This document shows positions 48,702 to 59,979 of a DNA stretch of 64,000 bases, in pieces. The DNA is taken from the NCBI GenBank assembly GCA_037892935.1, contig JAYXKI010000005.1, positions 2,108,001-2,172,000 of the forward strand, read 5' to 3'. The translations under genes and the position numbers were made by a program. The notes under the pieces were generated by a model that was not told where the DNA came from, ran no database searches, and was given only the letters and a program-made list of their open reading frames with translations. The DNA is from Phlebopus portentosus (Eukaryota > Basidiomycota > Agaricomycetes > Boletales > Boletinellaceae). The first letter of the stretch is position 1. Each line of letters opens with the position of its first letter.

Positions 48702-51338
48702 CGCGAATCATTGCAATCTTGTTGCCTTGCTTGATTCCTCTAGTGAACACGGGAAGAAGCGAGACTTTTTTAATTCAAGGGTATCCAGTGTGCGTGGGAC
48801 GATCGTCAAACTGTGGTTTACAATATGCATGCAGGCGCTGCTACACGTTTAGGCAGCAAGGGTGCAGTGAAGTCTCTCGTCATTGCCTCATTGTTCAGAT
48901 GTTATTGCCATGGATATACCAGAGCAGGTATGTCAGATTGGTGGGCTTGAAGGGGCCATTAGTCGGTGCTTTCGCAGGCGTGCGTCTTATCGAATCTGGA
49001 GTTGCGGTCCGAGGATCTAAGTGAACAACCTGTTGATTTCTTCATAGGCGCAGACTAGACACGAATCGTCCCTTATGACGAGCGTTGGCGATACGAACTT
49101 CCTTCGAGCAAGCAGGATTCTCGGGATTCTCGGCCGCGCGGCGCCCGACCAAAAGTAATCAAAAAATTAACGCGGAAAATTGGCCATGAAATGCAACGTA
49201 ATTATATTCATGGGCGCGGAAACTGTGACTACGACGGAGTTGGGCCTTAGAACCGGCTTCGACAGCGTAACATCTAAAGCACCGAGCATGAGCTTCCTTT
49301 CGAAAAGGAGCCGACTTCAACTTCCTCCGCTGACTTCCTACTTATCTTTGCAGGGATCCTCATTCTCCAACGGCGTACTCGTCTTTAGCAACGTGTACGT
49401 AGGCGCAGCTTGTGGGGGCTTTGGGCTTCCCCAGTTTATTCCGCGCCTCAGCGCCGATATATTGCTGTGGGACTTTGAGCAGACCTCTCCGCCTAACGTT
49501 ACTTGAACGTCTTCTAGAGCTCAAGCTCCTTGTCTTCTTGTTGGTCTGTACCGGGACGTGAGAGTCTTATCCTTCATCCTCAGGATATCGCGCGGGATAT
49601 GGACCCCGTGGGAGCAGGAACATCGCAAGAGCTTCGGGCAAGCAAGTGCTCTCACCGATTCAAGCTCTACCTTCCGTGCCAGATCTTGTTCGAAGAGTGA
49701 ATTGATAGAGAATGTACCGTGGAAGTGTGGTCTAGGAAACTGAAATCAGACCTGACCGCGTCTTTTCAGCGCCTTAATTTCTCAATGCATAAGGAATTTG
49801 CCGTCGGCGAAACCAATTCCGCTTCAGGACCAGTCCTAGCGTTGGATGAATTGCTCATGATTGTTAGAAATAAAAGTTAAGTATATAGGCTAATCTTTAA
49901 CTCCCTTTTTAAGTTAATAAATTAGCCCTACACCTCTCAATTCTAGACTCAGCATATCATTGCTGAGTTCTTTGCAGCTGAAGCTTACAAAATCGCAGCT
50001 AAATTTGCCTTGCTGTCGTGACAAGGGCCCTCGTGGTCTCTGTCCCACGCCCTCTCCTGAGAATTACTATTTTGGAATCCAGTCTCCATCTTTATGTGCC
50101 CTTGCTTCTCCGCATTCTGAAAGCATCCAGTGTACACACCCTTTGCCTCGGCACCTCTGTGCTTTCAGGGACCCGTCTTTTTTCATCTTTGGAGATCAGC
50201 AATGTGCTATTCAGGCGTCGGCAGCGTGGATCCGGGATCATTTGGGTCAATCATCTTTCGGGAATGAACGGACGATCGAATTCCTATGGATGGGTATACG
50301 AGAATAGCTTAGTTGGAAGGCTAAATGGTAACTCTTTTTTCCTGGAGCTTATATGGCAGATCTTCGATAACTTTATTTCCCAAAGGTGCAGGAAAGACAG
50401 TCCATTGGCTGAAGACCATCTGGCAGCCGCTCTGGGGCACGTTATTCTTACGCTGAGGCAAAATTTTCATGATTCGCTTCTCCGTTCTGGGGATTCTACG
50501 AGCATGGGAAACGCAATCGCTGATCCGGGTACACGTCGTCCAAAAACGCCATCGCTTTGCATTTCTTGAACCAAGAATGAATATATGAAATCGTGAGAAG
50601 ACTTATCAATCACTCACAGGGACAACTTAGGAGAGGCGGTCGCTTTAAGATGAGCGGAAGATCCGGGTAAACTAGAACTTGGAAATGCATGGAAGGACGC
50701 GATCTAGCCTAAGCTTATGAGCGAGGGAAACGAAGATGCTCGGAGCTTTCTGGAGGAAGGTTAGTGCATAAGGTTCTCTCAAGCTCAGATGCACTACGCA
50801 CCTCAAGCACTAGTATTTATAGAACGTCAACCTTCACTCGTGGGTCTACTTGTCAAAGTAGCACCTTCCTTAATTCCACAAAGAGCTTACAAAACCAAAC
50901 CTTGCAGTTCTCGTGGTAGTCTGGGAGGGTTTGAATGAGATAAGCGTGTTCTTTGAGCGCTGGCGCCATAGCAGGAGAGAGTAAATAGCTTGTCTGGAAT
51001 AGCGCAAGGCGGAATGAGAAATATGCTTCACATATAGCATCTGGATGAATGATAGGAAAATCTACGTAGCACGAAACAGAGTTCCAGCATGAAGTGAAGG
51101 AGTGACGGATTGAGCGACAACAGTGGACCTTTTTTGCCTAACTTGTCAAGAGCAAGACCTTGGAGTCTCGTTGGACTCTCACGTCAATATCAAAGGAAGC
51201 CGCATTGGCGCAGAACATCTTCCCCGAGCGCTTCGTTAGTACGGAAGATTGTATCTCAATCTTCACCATCTGTGTGGGTGGTGCAAGATGGGGTTCCACC
51301 TGTATTCATGCATATGCTACAACCCCGACATATGGCGT

Positions 51339-52232
51339 CTACAAGCCCTTCTTATATTTGTTGTCCTCCAAAAACGTGTCGATTCTCGTTGCGATTTGCT
51401 CCAGAGCAGCTAGCCACTTATTTAACTTTTCGTCAAGTTGTTCCTGAGTGGCAGGCGGTCCTCCAGCCTTGTCTTCCTTCAATTTGACGTACATTTCTTC
51501 TCTCGCGGGGCACACACTCATTGCCACCTGCATTTTTAGCTGTCAGTTTGATTCCCCGTTCATTCGCGCAGTACTCACGGCAAAAACACCCCTTACTATG
51601 AAGTTATGGAATGGCCTGAGAGTGGCGGAATACGACTCCTGGAAAGCTTCCGAAAGCTTCAGAGTCAGGTTTTCTTGTGTGCGTTTGAGAGCACCACTCG
51701 TGAAAAGCAGTCCTCGGATGAGCCAGACTAAGCCCTGGGTCGCTGTATGACTACCCTCGCTCATTTCGTTTCTAACGAGTTCTTCAACAGTGGCAGACTT
51801 CGTCTGAGCTGCCAGATAGCGTTTTCTTTCTTTCTAGGAAGATAATTAGCAGATGAACTTGAAAAGCATGTATGTGAATGGTTGATGTTGGTCTATGACG
51901 GGACCATGAGCTGAAAGATACGAAATAGAGTTAACTCACTTCGATGTTTCCATTCATGTCATCTATCACCGCTTTGAAGGTTATTGGATTCAGAAGCTCT
52001 AAAAAATGGTTCCGCATGGGTGTAAGCTGGGCGGCACTCTTAGACGAGTATCTCCATACCAAGGATTTTAACGACGCCCGTGGCAGCCTCCAGAAACTGG
52101 AGCGTGTTGACACCGGCATCAGATTGCTCGACATCCGCGAACGACTGGAAGCGACTTAACAAGCAGTCCAAACGCCATGCCAATATCACTTACTCTCACG
52201 CCGGGTTGAGCGAAATCGATGAAGGGGGCCAT
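51339..52232 (-). CDS. Glycolipid transfer protein (GLTP fold, HET-C2-like)
   Basis: GLTP-fold proteins move glycosphingolipids between membranes in the cytosol. The spliced protein begins MAPFIDFAQPG and SFADVEQSDAGVNTLQFLEA, then KILELLNPITFKAVIDDMNG with NIE (the D..N of the sugar-headgroup site), HTATQGLVWLIRGLLFTS (the conserved Trp that stacks on the sugar), YSATLRPFHNFIVRGVFAVA (conserved His) and CPAREEMYVKL. The C-terminal helix is LNKWLAALEQIATRIDTFLE. The length of about 200 residues is normal. Introns: about 52160-52190, 52000-52060, 51836-51940 and 51534-51580. ATG 52230-52232; stop at 51339. It is divergent from the fRMsr gene, 132 bp apart. HET-C2 in Podospora is a GLTP linked to incompatibility; that role is not implied here. 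Confidence 0.92.
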
Positions 52233-52364
52233 GATGAGTGTTTTGTGCAAGGCGTGGTCGGTCGACAACCGCGTCGAGAGCACGCGACTGCCAGTGTCGA
52301 TCATCATTGATTATTGTTTTTATGGCTAATTTTCTCCTTATAAATCTTACAACGAACTATCGCC

Positions 52365-53085
52365 ATGCCTCACGCCGATTCCTCCTTCGTTCCTTCGACC
52401 ATCACTACAAAGACTCAATTCTGGGCCCATGTTCTCGAGCAGCTTGAAAGTCTGTTGTCCGGACAGAAAGCTTGGGTAACAGATTACATAACAAATTCAT
52501 TGATTACGAAGAATTATTAACCTGAAGTCTAGGTCTCAAATTGTGCCAATACAGCCTCTCTGGTATACCATTCACTTCTTGCATTTCCCTCTCATTTCGG
52601 ATCCGGAGAAAGAGCTGTCAACTGGTGTGGTGAGAGAAATTGATCGTCTGTCATTTCGTCAAATTAACTGTTCTCCTTTATTACGAATAGGGTTTTATAT
52701 TGATTCCTCGTTATTTCCGCGGGCTTCTCTTTCGCCAACGAAGGTTATTGATCAGACTGAAGGCGAGAACAAGCTGTTGCTGGGACCATTCAGTGGGAGA
52801 CCTGCTTGTCAATTTATTGATACGTCGCCGAGCAAGGCGCGCGGAGTATGTGCGGACGCATACATGCAGAAGAAGACCATTCTAGTCCCTGAAGTTGACT
52901 CGTATCCCGGGCATATCGCTTGCGACGGAGAGACCAAGAGCGAGATCGTCTGTCCTCTCTTGCTAGCAGGGCGTAGCATTGGTGTATTGGATTTGGACTG
53001 TCTCGCGGTTAATGGATTCGACGAGGATGATAGCGTAGCACTGGAGAGGATTGCAAACCTGGTCGTGAAGTCGTGCGATTGGTAG
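52365..53085 (+). CDS. Free methionine-(R)-sulfoxide reductase (GAF domain, fRMsr)
   Basis: This cytosolic GAF-domain enzyme reduces free methionine-R-sulfoxide with thioredoxin, part of oxidative-stress defence; yeast YKL069W is the model. The start MPHADSSFVPSTITTKTQFW is usual for fungal members. The protein continues SGQKAWVSNCANTASLVYHS, GERAVNWCGFYIDSS, LLLGPFSGRPACQFID, ARGVCADAYMQKKTILVPEV and PGHIACDGETKSEIVCPLLL, then IGVLDLDCLAVNGFDEDD. The catalytic and resolving cysteines (ACQ, GVC, IAC) are all present. Two introns: about 52474-52531 and 52630-52690. The stop is at 53083-53085, 75 bp before the inverted-repeat element. Confidence 0.94.
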
Positions 53086-53160
53086 CTAGTTACAGTTCCA
53101 CTTCGTGCGTGTCGAAAGCAGAAAACAGATCAAGAGAGTTCGCTATAGCTATATTATGTA

Positions 53161-53850
53161 CAGTCATTAACCGGTCCTTTAAACACCTTACGTTTTCTCG
53201 CTCAATTCTTTGTCCCTCACCACAAGAAAAATGCAGTAGATGCAAAGTGTATATCTAATCTGACAACCAAAATTTTAAGTAAATTGGGCAAGTTTTGGTC
53301 CAGGAAAAACCAGACACCAGTCAAACCTCACTCTGATCAAATTGGTCCTGTGCATCTTTCCATCAACCAATATGGATTATAAGTTTATAGGTTAATATTA
53401 CTCTATTAGAAGTGTCTTGTTTTATATTTTCATGGAGGAATATGCTTTCAGTAAATTAATGCAAGCCAAACAAGCAAAAAATTTGACAGATGCATACAAG
53501 TAGTTTATTTACATGATGTGATCGACGTTGTTATGCCAAGTCAGCATTAGCATTTTGTGATGCCACACAGCATTCAAAGGAACACAGCGGGCAAACTGTC
53601 ATTTAGTTATGAATTTATTCCAGGTCTAAATAACAGTTTGCCCACTGTGGAACCATCTATGTGACAGTCACCTATGTTTTTTCCATTGGTCATATTAAAT
53701 TTTCCTGTCCATATTACAGCTGGAAAAAAATCAGCAGGCGTATCTCATGATAGAAATTTGGATCATCCACTCAGTTTTAAGAAAAGTGCTGCGTATGTGA
53801 GCTAAAAAAGTGGATCTGTAATAGGTATTCAAAGGACCGGTTAATGACTA
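53161..53850. mobile_element. Non-autonomous inverted-repeat element (MITE, Tc1/mariner-like ends)
   Basis: The left end CAGTCATTAACCGGTCCTTT (53161-53180) recurs inverted at 53831-53850, with 19 of 20 bases identical; weaker match continues to about 28 bp (24 of 28). TA precedes the left end; the right end is followed by ATA, so a TA target duplication is likely but not exact. The 690-bp interior is markedly AT-richer than the flanking genes and has no ORF of note. Ends beginning CAGT and a TA target fit Tc1/mariner-type MITEs. It sits between fRMsr and CARS. Confidence 0.75.
53583..53649. repeat. Long hairpin inside the inverted-repeat element
   Basis: Arms of 23 bp (53583-53605 and 53627-53649) around GGGCAAACTGT pair with two mismatches across a 21-nt loop. 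The arms contain CAGYGGGCAAACTG, again like mariner ends, so this may be a nested, very short element. Confidence 0.7.
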
Positions 53851-54035
53851 ATACTGTCGGAATAATCTCTGTGATCGATTGATCGACGATCACTTCCATT
53901 TTCGACTATTTGTGAGTCACGACTTCTCGCCAGCACGTCTTCCAATCGTGGATGCTCGCTCTTTCTTGCTCTCGACTCACCTGGCGCACCTGTACATACT
54001 GGAAGCGATTTCCGTTGCTGATAAGAGCTCAAAGC

Positions 54036-57000
54036 ATGTCTTCTCGGCCGACTTGGGTTCAGCCTGTGAAAGTATCTGACGAACCAACCTTAAAGGTCTT
54101 CAATTCGTTAACCAAAACAAAGGTCGTCAATTTATTTATTTCTCAAAACGACGTGGCACTGAGGCGGAAGAGTTAGACTGAATTTACTCCAAGAGAAGGG
54201 CGACTGGTTAAATGGTATAACTGCGGTCCGACGGTTTACGATGCATCTCATATGGGGCACGCTCGGTAAGGGACCAATGCCCGTTGCATGTCCAGTCCAG
54301 CTAATTTCGCTCTCGATAGAAACTACGTGACGCAAGACATCATTAGGCGCATTCTTACTGACTACTTCGGTTATGATGTTCATTTTGTGATGAACATTAC
54401 TGACATAGACGACAAGGTATGTGGATGTGTTCATGACCACGTTTGGATGTCTGTTGAAGGGGACCGTAGATCATTAGAAGATCTCGAGAAACTCACCTCT
54501 TGGAAAAGTTTCGGACCGGTTCGAATCTGCTCACGAACGAGCTCATATCAGAGATTGAGGATGCATGGAAGGTCTACTTACGTTCCCAACTCGCAAAGGC
54601 AATGGACGAAGCAGAATTACCGAGCAATACGGGAGAAGCAGAGCTATGGGAGGATATCCGGGTGAAGTCGCAGAATGAGGGATGGAAGTCTGAACGAATA
54701 AAGAGGGATGAGAAATTTGACATGCATTTGAAGGCTCTGGTAAGCAGGAGAACACCGTAAACTCCGTAGCATGTCGTTGATCGAGGTAATCGATTAAAGG
54801 ACAAAACCAATAGGGCCTTGACCGAGGCAAAAGATCTCGTCGCGAAGGGACACAGCTCGTCCGACAGTGCTTCACGTCTCATCGATGCGTCTCAGGATGT
54901 TCTTGCTAAGGCACTCGATAAAAAGGTTCGCCGGTCCGTCGGACTCTACCCGTTATGAAATAGCGTGAACTAACAAAGCCTGAAAGTATGGCGACGAGCT
55001 TACGGATCCTGCGCTTTCGAGGTCGCTCGCACAGCATTGGGAAGCTGAATTTTTCAAGGACATGGAGCGTTTGCGCGTGCGACCGCCTGACACCCTTACT
55101 CGCGTGACCGAGTACGTGCCGGAGATCGTTACGTTTATCGAGCGAATCATCGAAAACGGTTTCGCGTATGAGAGCGAAGGCAGTGTATATTTCGACACGG
55201 GTGCATTTGAGCACGCTGATGGACATACGTACCCAAAACTTCAGCCCGGCAGTAAGGGTGATAGGGAGCTTCTCGAGGAAGGAGAAGGTGTGGAGCTTGT
55301 CTGGATGTTACAAAACCTCTCTGGTGTGCTGATGTTAAGACTAGGTGCATTAGCGCCGAAGGCGGTGGGCCAGCGGTCAAAGAGTGATTTCGCCTTGTGG
55401 AAGAAGTCGAAGCCTGGTGAACCATCCTGGCCTTCCGCATGGGGCGCGGGTCGTCCTGGGTGGCACATCGAGTGCTCAGTGATGGCGGGCGCTGTTTTCG
55501 GAGACAATATGGATATTCACTCTGGAGGCATTGACTTAGCGTTTCCTCATCACGACAATGAATTGGCCCAATCGAAGTGAGCTGACGACCACTCATTAGC
55601 GTCCTCATGTTACTGACTTTCGCCGTAACCGCTTATTTTCCTTCCGAACTTTCATATATCACCGTAACTAACTCTTTGCGCGATCAAACTTTGCAACGCG
55701 TTGTTTTTCCGCAAGGCGTACCACCAATGTAGTCAGTGGGTGAACTATTTCTTACACACAGGACATCTTCACATAGAAGGCCTGAAAATGAGCAAGTCGC
55801 TCAAGAATTTCATCACCGTTGACGTGAGTGAATTCAAATCCTTGTTCGGTTCTATCCTCGCCTTCCTAACAGTACGACGTTGCACTTTTGACGATGATCT
55901 CGTTCTATCCGCACAGGAAATACTCCAGAAGTACTCTGCGCGGCAACTGCGGCTTGCGTTCCTTACACAGCTTTGGAATTCAAAAATCGATTTTACCGAT
56001 AGCCTCATGACGGGAGAAGTGCGCACCATAGAAACAACCCTTAATGTATGTGCTTCTTCTCTTCAGCGATCCAATACAGGGCTCCAACGGCGAACTCATG
56101 CGATTTCTGCATTGTCTACATAATGTCGACTTCTCGGTTTCCTTCTGGTTTTCACATCATTCATTATCCATGCGGGTCGTTTATTTCGGCACAAACCGTG
56201 TACTTCCCGCTCGTTCCGTGGACCGATCTGTAGAATTTCTTCGCTACTATCAAAGCCATCGTCCTGGCGCAGACGGGCAGTTCATCTAGTGATGTCCATC
56301 ATAAATATGGTGCTCTAGAACGCGATATACAGAACTCGTAAGTATTTCCCAGGACTAGGCATGCGGACATCTTTACAGATCGTGCCACGTATTTAATTCC
56401 TTTCTCCGATCCTGACGCATGGGCTTTCCTTTTAGCTTCCGGGAGGCTCAGCGTACATTCCGGGCCGCATTGTGCGATTCTATCAACACGCCGCTGGCAC
56501 TTGAAACATTATTGAAACTTGTCTCGCGGACAAACGTATACATCAATTCACAAGGAAGAAACCTGGATATCGATGTCGTAGAACAAATCGCGCGATGGGT
56601 CGGAAGGATGTTGCGTGTTTTCGGCCTCGGTGAAGGTCCCATTGTGAGTTCGGATGCCGAGATTAGCTGGGGAGAAGAGCGGGAAAGCTCTTTAGTGAAC
56701 GTAAGTCGCTCATCTCTGAAGTACTTATTAGGATATACTACTCCGCGCAATATTAATTTACTTGTTTCGGCGGATTACGACACTGAATACTTACTAAGTT
56801 TATCCCAGAGAGATGAAATGGTTATGCCCTACTTGCGGACTCTATCATCATTCCGAGATGGGGTTAGGCGGCTTGCGATCGCAGGTGGAGATGGCGCGCT
56901 CAAGGACATCCTTGCTCTTTGCGACCATCTGAGAGACGTAGATCTTGTCCCTTTGGGCGTTGCTCTTGATGACCAAGACGGTACGTCCGCGGCCAGGCGA

Positions 57001-57422
57001 CCTATTATCTGGCATTTGACTGATTCAAACTCGTTTGTTCCTCGGAACGTTATACGAACCACCTTCTAGATGGCAAAGCTCTTGTGAAATTAGTCGATCC
57101 TGCACAGCTACAGAGAGCGCGCGACGAGAAACGGAAGCTAGCGGAAGCGAAGGCTTCTAAGAAAGCCGCAGCGGCTGAGGCAGAAAGACAGAGACGCTTC
57201 GCCAATCTTGAGAAGGGACGCGTACCACCCGATCAACTCTTCAGACCTCCAAACGTACCTGACGACTTGTACGGAAGCTACGATGATCAAGGTATCCCCT
57301 TGACTGACGGAGAAGGGAAACCGTTGAGTAAGAACGCTATGAAGAATATCCGGAAAAAGTATGATGCCCAGGTGAAGGCACACCGGGAGTTTCTGGAGTG
57401 GCAAGCAACCGAAGTCAGTTAA
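54036..57422 (+). CDS. Cysteinyl-tRNA synthetase
   Basis: This class I synthetase charges tRNA-Cys. After [20 protein letters not shown] come [20 protein letters not shown] (zinc Cys and HIGH-type HMGH), [63 protein letters not shown] and [20 protein letters not shown] (zinc ligands), then [20 protein letters not shown] with KMSKS. The C-terminal part includes [20 protein letters not shown] and a lysine-rich helix [18 protein letters not shown], followed by [20 protein letters not shown], the eukaryotic extension. The gene has about ten short introns; those near 54175-54340, 54418-54470 and 55284-55344 are set by restoring conserved sequence. Stop at 57420-57422. The length of about 800 residues is usual for fungi. 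The upstream neighbour is the inverted-repeat element, 185 bp before the ATG. Confidence 0.95.
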
Positions 57423-58841
57423 CGGACTTGGCCTTCGCGCATTGCATCTATCTACACTAGCCATGCCGTTAACGCCTGGCTTTGATCAACTTGTAATTCA
57501 ATTAACCTGGAGAGGTGCATTTGAATTGCCATGCTTCTACGTCCCCTCCCATGCGAGGCTGAGCGATGATCATCGCCATATATCAAAGGAAACTTCTTTT
57601 TACAGAATACCAAGCCATTATTTGGGCAAAACTAACAACTTACGAACTTCGCGGGATCCTGAGCCTTTTTATGACCAGGATAATTTTTTCGGCCTACTCA
57701 CTCTTGAATGCCAGGCCGTCTCTGTGATTGGTTCGGCAGAAGCATCTCCGCGGCCATGCATGCGGAACAACCTGTATCGTACTGGAAGGTTTTTAGAAGC
57801 AGCCCTAAACCCCGAACGCTTGTCTTGTGATCATCAGCCCGCGTTCGGATGCGATTATATGGCTTGAAGATCTCCAAAATGGAGACCTGAGAGGTTTAGG
57901 ATTGGGGCGACATTATCGAGATTACCCACTATTTTTCTCAATACGACGATAATAGTCGGACGGTCTAGAAGCAAGTAGGGGAAAGAAGAATTGACCTTGT
58001 CACATTCTGCAGTTTGTGAGTGTACAGAAGGAGATTTTATGATACAATAAGAGCATATCAATGCCATCTCCGTAGTTTATGAGAAGGATAATTTTACTTT
58101 GCCGTCTTGTGCCCCTAAGTCGGACAGAGACTTGGCGAAGAAGACCCAGGAACCAGAATGAATCCCTGGGCAGTTGTCGTATTCCAACAATACTTCGTGG
58201 TGGATCTAGATTACAGGTTATCGTTCTCATCGGCGCGTTACGGGAGGAAACATATGCGGTCCTTGACCTGCGGGTGTACGTGTCCGTGGTTCTAAATCCT
58301 TCTGTATCGATTAACGACTTCCCCTTTCATGTAGACGGACATTAACACAGTCGTGTCCAGGGAAGCCAGCATAGTCTGTTCCCGGATTTGCTCATTGGCT
58401 GCCGCGAAGATCGTGGGTTATTGACATCTAATCAAGATCTGAGGTGTGATTTCGAGTTTTGCATTTATTACGTTCCTGGAGCTAGTCGTTTATGTGCGTC
58501 ACACAAGAAGGCGCATCAACGGCGTCTTGCTAGTCATTGAAGACTAAATAGTACGTACACTGATCCCGAAGTTCTATTCTGCTCCTAAATCAGGCCTAGG
58601 AACTCGATGCGAAACAAATAAGGTTTCCGACCGAATCACCGATGGAGAACAAAATTAGGATTCGGTTATGAAGAATGGGCGGATGCATCTAATGCATCTG
58701 GCTAATGCAAATTGGATAAGCCGAACGTCTTTGTCCTGAGACAGAGCCATCGGTGTTTAGCAAAACCCAATCAAGCTCCCTTAGCTTAAATATGCCTGCG
58801 ATGGCTAATCAGAGGATCCCAGATCCCCCACTACTCAAGCC
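57423..58841. other. Intergenic between CARS and WOPR2
   Basis: The only sizeable frame is 57463-57867 (plus, 134 residues from MPLTPGFDQLVIQLTW); it shows no known motif and follows directly after the CARS stop, so it may be 3' UTR. Nothing else is recognised. Confidence 0.4.
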
Positions 58842-59979
58842 ATGTACCGTCACCATAACCCGTCTACCTTACCAAGAATGCAACCTCCGACGTGCACTGG
58901 GATGCGGGTCCGCTCCGTCCATGATGCTCACGTCCTTTTCATGCCGTCTATCTTGAAGTTCTTCCGATGGTGACTAGGCGCCTTGATACCGAAGAGCGCC
59001 GTGCTGTGCGATCCGGTAACGTTTATATCTGGGAAGAGCGTGGCCGTAATTCTGAGGCCACTGGCGTAAGATAATAACATTTTGCTTGAGGATTACTATT
59101 TGACTAACTTATGCTCTTAGTTAGGGATTGAGCGATGGACGGATGGAATCCGATGGAGTGCATCCCGTGTCCGTGATGTACGGCTGTTTCAATGTTCTGA
59201 TTCCTTAAATACCTCGACTGAATTGAGTGTCTGTTAGGAATTCCTTCTGTATCACGAAAGGGAGCCAAACACCGACTACGAATTCACGGATATCGAGCTG
59301 TGGGTTGATACATTCCGCTTGGCGATCCGAAGTACTGACCGGCGTCTAGAGGGGCGAGCTATCGTCTGGTCAAGCAAACCTATTCCGTTTTCGTCGAAAC
59401 GAACCAGGGACGGCGCAAGTGGCATCTAAGTACGCTTCTGATTATCCTAGAGAAAGACTTTACTCTCAAAGATGAATGCGCCTTTGCATGACGATAGCTG
59501 CATACTTTATTCCTGCGACCGTCGGCCAACTACGTACAATTGATGATATCCCGGCCCTTGCAAACATTCGTCCGCCCGAAGGTATGTACACCAGCGCTAA
59601 GATGGGTAAAGGTCGAGCTCGCGGTGAGTATTACCCTTCCGATATCCACAGCGGTATCTCCGCCACCGCGAGCTCGTCAACGTCGGGACAGCAATACCCA
59701 CCACCGCCCGTCTATGCCCCGTATCCAGGACCGCAGTTGCCTTCACCGGTATCACGCGAGAACGCTTCACCACAATCACTTCGCGCACCGAACTGGCCTG
59801 GATCTTCTCCATCTTTGCCTCCTTCATCCAGTTCTGAAAGACAAATGCTACCGAACGCAGCGCGTATCCTACCGCCTCCTTCTCTTGGACTGCACCCCGC
59901 TCCGCCGGTACAAGGCCCTTATTCGCCTCGCCATCCACTCGACAACGAGGCTCTACGGTCACTAGGAAGGAACTTCTAG
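58842..59979 (+). pseudogene. Second WOPR-domain (Gti1/Pac2) gene with two single-base frameshifts
   Basis: The WOPR domain is almost complete in pieces: CTGMRVRSVHDAHVLF, then after a -1 shift at 58940/58941 HAVYLEVLPMVTRRLDTEER and SGNVYIWEERGRNSEATG, an intron (about 59067-59120), LGIERWTDGIRWSASRVRD, an intron, and EFLLYHEREP. A second -1 shift in the GGGG run 59351-59354 leads to YRLVKQTYSVFVETNQGRRK. After another intron come TAYFIPATVGQLRTIDDIPA and LANIRPPEGMYTSAK. The Pro/Ser-rich tail is open to TAG at 59977-59979. Intron positions after SRVRD and KWHL match WOPR1. All splice sites look sound, so the gene is either a young pseudogene or an intact gene with two assembly errors. Confidence 0.88.

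Larger units (their letters stand above)
45520..51338. other. 5.8-kb gene-poor region upstream of WOPR1
   Basis: The stretch covers the promoter side of WOPR1 and the region past the GLTP 3' end. ORFs at 46834-47154 (minus), 47287-47590 (minus), 49180-49506 (plus) and 50018-50569 (plus, GTG start) have no motif I know. Some may be exons of unrecognised genes. A 20-bp direct repeat is at 46007-46046. Confidence 0.4.

Noticed and set aside
50018..50569. 183-residue plus-strand open frame
   Set aside because: Begins with GTG rather than ATG, no motif, and no neighbouring exon gives support; not called as a gene.
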